Source of the DNA: Vitellaria paradoxa
Taxonomy: Eukaryota > Streptophyta > Magnoliopsida > Ericales > Sapotaceae
Length of the DNA: 64,000 bases
Direction: 5' to 3'
NCBI GenBank assembly: GCA_019916065.1
Contig: CM034240.1
Span: 46,486,238 to 46,550,237, forward strand
Made by a program: the position numbers and the translations under genes. The notes beneath the pieces were generated by a model that was not told the DNA's origin, made no database searches, and saw only the letters and a list, made by a program, of their open reading frames with translations. Shown here piece by piece: positions 60,464 to 64,000 of the stretch (position 1 is the first letter of the stretch; every line of letters starts with the position of its first letter).

Positions 60464-61883
60464 GTTCTTAGACTCATTTACTAATTGGTTCACAATAATT
60501 GTAAATTTTATGTGTTTTAAATAACTACATTTAAAAATACAAAAGAATATGCATAAATAATAATTAGGTTCAACAAATTGTTAAAAATTATAGAAAATTA
60601 CTTAAATTTAAAAAATATATCAACTCTTGAAATATTTTAAATCTAGAATCACAAAAAAAAAGGCTACATATGGATTAGTCATGTTAACCATTTAGTTAAA
60701 AAAATTATTTAATAGTATATTAGTATCTGAGTTGTTTTTATAAAGTATTATAACTTACAATGTACGGTATATGATTAATAATAATATTTTAATTTAAATT
60801 ATTTTTATAAAATTAATCAAAAATTTATTTTAATAAAACTAAAAATAAGACTATTTTTAAATCAAGTTAATTTTGTAAAATAAGTCAAAAATTAAAAAAA
60901 TAAAACTGTCTTTAAAATTGATAAATATTTTAAAACCAAAAAGGATATATTCTAGAACCAAACTTGATGTTTAGGATCAAGTTAAATCGAGATTTTGGTA
61001 AAACATAAAATTTTGATACTCTTATAAATATCTGATTTTGACAAACTCTATCGGTTCATTAAAAATTGTACAAATAAAATACAAATATAAAAAATAATTC
61101 AATAACTATTTTATATTCTTATGAAACTTAATTTGTTAAATATATTTTATACTATATTTAAAAATTAATTTTTTCGCCAATAAAAAATGATATATAGGGC
61201 CTGTATATCGCATTGGTTAACACTATTATATAATATATATAAAAGTTATCCAAAATATTATAATTTTAAACCTTAATATTGCTAACAAAATATAATAATA
61301 ATTTCAACGAGCTATTATTTTTTAAAAAAAATATCACTACCGTGTCATTTTTTATATATAAAAAATTATTTTTTCTCATCTAATTTATACTTCCACATTA
61401 AAATGCAAGGGATTAATATAGGAGGAATAAATTTTCTAATTTAATTATTTGTTGGGTGTGTTTGGTTTTTATGTGTTTTGTTTTTTTTTTTTTATATATA
61501 TAATTATTTAAGTTTTTGCTTTTGTTGGGGTAAAGTAAGATGAATTATTGTCCGACATGTGTTGTATTCTTTTCTACTATTTTTTTGATATGTCTATTTT
61601 GAATCATTATCTTGTCGTTGATGTATTTAAGAAATATTTTTTTTTATTTTTTACTGTTTGAATATGAAATATTATTTTATTTTAAAACTTAAGAAATTGT
61701 TGGTTTCACTTTTTTGTTTTCAATATTTAGTTTTTGTATTTATTTTTTTATGAGGAGGTACATATGTCACAAATTATTTTATTTTTTTATTTTTTAATTC
61801 TATATTTAATTATTTTACTGAAAGTATTTGAAAGGATTTTGTCTTTTCCTTTTCAAAATTTGAACATGTTATCTTAAAACTTA

Positions 61884-62031
61884 TGGTGGGTTTGGAGTTA
61901 CAAAAAATAGATAAAGTGAGATAAGTTGTGAAATCGTAATTTGTACAATGAGATAAAAAATGAATAATTTTTAAAAATTTTTAATATTTTTAACCGTTTT
62001 TCATAATTCTTGCCACTTCAAATAAAATCTT
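61884..62031. mobile_element. MITE-A copy, reversed
   Basis: GGTGGGTTTGGAGTTAC at the left, the reversed core CGTAATTTGTACAATGAGAT and AAAAATGAATAATTTTTAAA, then a degenerate right end. Confidence 0.6.
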
Positions 62032-62685
62032 AATGGGTTATTAACTATCTCATGCGTATCCCTTTTTTCTTTTCATTTTTTTTTTTATGTGGTTGTGTAT
62101 TTTGTTTTTGTTTTTGTTTTTTTTTTTTTTTTAGAATACCGGCACACGTTATATTTTTTAGCAAGTTTATAATGAATTATTTTACTATTATTAATGGTAT
62201 TTTAATTTTTTTAAGTACGTGAACATTAAGTGTTTTTTTCAAATTTAAAAGTCGAGCAATTATTAATAATAATCCACTTTTTTATTTTTTGCTCGAAGAA
62301 TCAATACTTGTCACTTTTTTTTATAAATCTATAGTGAATTGTCTAACTGTTGTTGGAGATATTTGAATTTTTTTCAATATTTAAACATTGCATTTGTTTT
62401 ATTAAATATTATATATATCGATTTTTTATTTGTCATAAACTTAAATATATCACAAAAATCTGCAGTAATATACGACTATCTAATTAATTATTTATAAAAA
62501 AAAAAATCGTGTTGTTCTTTTTTAAATCGTGTCAATTTTTTTGTTTCTAAAATCGTTTAATAGTATTAATAAATTTATGTTGGAGTATTTTTATATGTTA
62601 TAGAAGTAAAGTCATTAATACAATTTTCGTTATTCCCATATTTACTCCACACTATTTCCTATGTTGTACACATTTGTATTACATA

Positions 62686-63040
62686 GGGGCATTTTGAGAT
62701 TCAAAACAAGAAAAAGAGTGAAATTTTTGATAAATTTTTATGTGTTTTTTCAATTATATTTTTTTGTGTGTTTGGTGGAATAAAGTGTATTTTTTAATCT
62801 TTTTTTACAACTTTTAAGTATTTAGTAAACTTTTTACTAAAACAAATAAAAAAAGTGATAACTTTTTGTGTGTTTGGTATATTTTTTACTGTAACAAATA
62901 AAAAAGTGGTAACTTTTTGTTTTATTTTTTACTGTAACAAATCAAAAAGGGGAAATTTTGTGGTTCCACCAAACGCGTCAAAAGTTACAAAATGTAACTT
63001 TTAGTAATTTTTTACTAATTTTTGAACCTCCAAACGGGCC
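62686..63040. mobile_element. MITE-B copy, reversed
   Basis: Right end CCTCCAAACGGGCC. Internal TTTTTTACTGTAACAAATAA repeats are the reverse complement of those at 44855-45190. The left end near GGGGCATTTTGAG is less certain. Confidence 0.6.
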
Positions 63041-64000
63041 TTATATTTGAAGGTCTAATACATTTCCTACTGGCTATTCTAAATGAAAATAAAATAACAT
63101 TACAGTTTGTTTTGGGGGGTAAGGAATGGTTAAATTTATTTGGGTAATTTTTACTCTCCATTATATTAGTTTGATAGACAGGGTAAAAATTATCTTGGAG
63201 GTAACGACTAACTCCATATGAAGGTAAATCGTTACTTAGAAAAGGAATAGATAATGGAGAGTAATGGAAAATTTAAAATTTTTCTCATTATCCCGTAAAA
63301 TATCTCTTTACACCCCTGTAAAATTCTAGACAACATTCTGCCATAAATAATTATAATAAATATTATAAAATAATTTATTTAATCAAAGTAGAGTTAATTA
63401 ATTATTAAATTATATTATTAAAATAATATTTAATAAATAATAGTTTATTATTAAAATTATTTTTATTTCATTAAATTAATATTATTAAAATATTAATTTA
63501 TGATTAAATTATTTATTTTAATAAATAATAATTACTTATTAAAATGATTTATTTATTAAAATATTTATTCAATAAAAATTTTATCTCGCAAATAATAACT
63601 TGCTAGATCTATTGTATCAGTATATTTTATTAAAATTAATAATTTATTTAAATAAACTAAAACTAGTTTTTATTAAATTATTTTATCAAAATAAAAATAA
63701 TTTTTAACAACTAATAATTCAATATTAAATTAAATTACTATTGAAAATTAATCTATGATAAAATTATTTTTATAATTAATATTTTTATTTAAAATATTAT
63801 ATTTTAATGATATATATTCTATTAAAATTAATTATTATTAAAATAAAAATTATTATGATGATTTATTTTATTATAATAGCTTACAAAAATCAAATATTAA
63901 CTTTTATTTCTTAGTTAATTTATCATTATTTCAAACACAATTAACTTTAATTTTTTTTAATTTTTAATATTTCAAATACAATACAATTATTATCGAGTAA

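Larger units (their letters stand above)
59640..64000. other. Right-hand intergenic region
   Basis: No gene supported. Contents: a 29-bp tandem duplication, a repeated A-tailed block, a reversed MITE-A and a MITE-B copy, and from about 63340 to the end an almost pure A/T stretch resembling the long AT elements, cut by the window edge. Confidence 0.6.

Overview
The window reads as nuclear DNA of a flowering plant. The genes have short exons with GT-AG introns (one GC-AG). The families are plant ones: G-type lectin receptor kinase, EPFL peptide, plant MBD protein, DUF4050 and organellar small HSP. The space between genes is very AT-rich and full of MITE-like repeats that start and end with the '(C/G)GTTTGG...CCAAAC' signature. 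I cannot name the species. No bacterial, organellar or viral block is visible.

Layout. 1-1262: 5' part of a minus-strand GH17 beta-1,3-glucanase that runs off the left edge. 2971-7633: minus-strand MBD10/11-like gene, two coding exons around a 3.7 kb intron with a dead LINE tail and a suspicious C12/G12 block. 8.1-8.6 kb: its upstream region with three CACGTG boxes. 8.6-13.2 kb: repeats, including a tRNA-headed SINE with target-site duplications. 13.2-26.4 kb: a tandem segmental duplication carrying two intronless SD2-5-like receptor kinase genes (14553-17021, 20362-22827). Its junction near 19103 falls inside a copied 3' end of the neighbouring TPR gene (complete gene 25955-28394, minus). 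30.2-30.9 kb: a Tourist-type MITE and two weak exon candidates. 32679-34704: a small, probably plastid-targeted, one-TM protein (minus). 38013-38491: an EPFL cysteine-rich signalling peptide gene (minus). 38.5-47.6 kb: no gene seen, AT-rich repeats. 47.68-49.39 kb: a candidate 1.7 kb mobile element whose interior is an 18-bp minisatellite plus a 146-147-bp satellite with built-in hairpins. 50617-52258: a mitochondrial small heat shock protein of the HSP26.5 type (minus). 55486-59208: a DUF4050 gene with five coding exons (minus). 59.6-64 kb: repeats only.

The genes are independent transcription units and form no pathway or cluster, apart from the receptor-kinase pair created by duplication. 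Exon joins were inferred by eye from splice signals, matching intron phase and family resemblance. The most interesting structures are the duplication with its copied TPR exon and the mosaic identity between the two kinases, the hairpin satellite element, and the repeated placement of (CT)n tracts directly behind first-exon splice donors.
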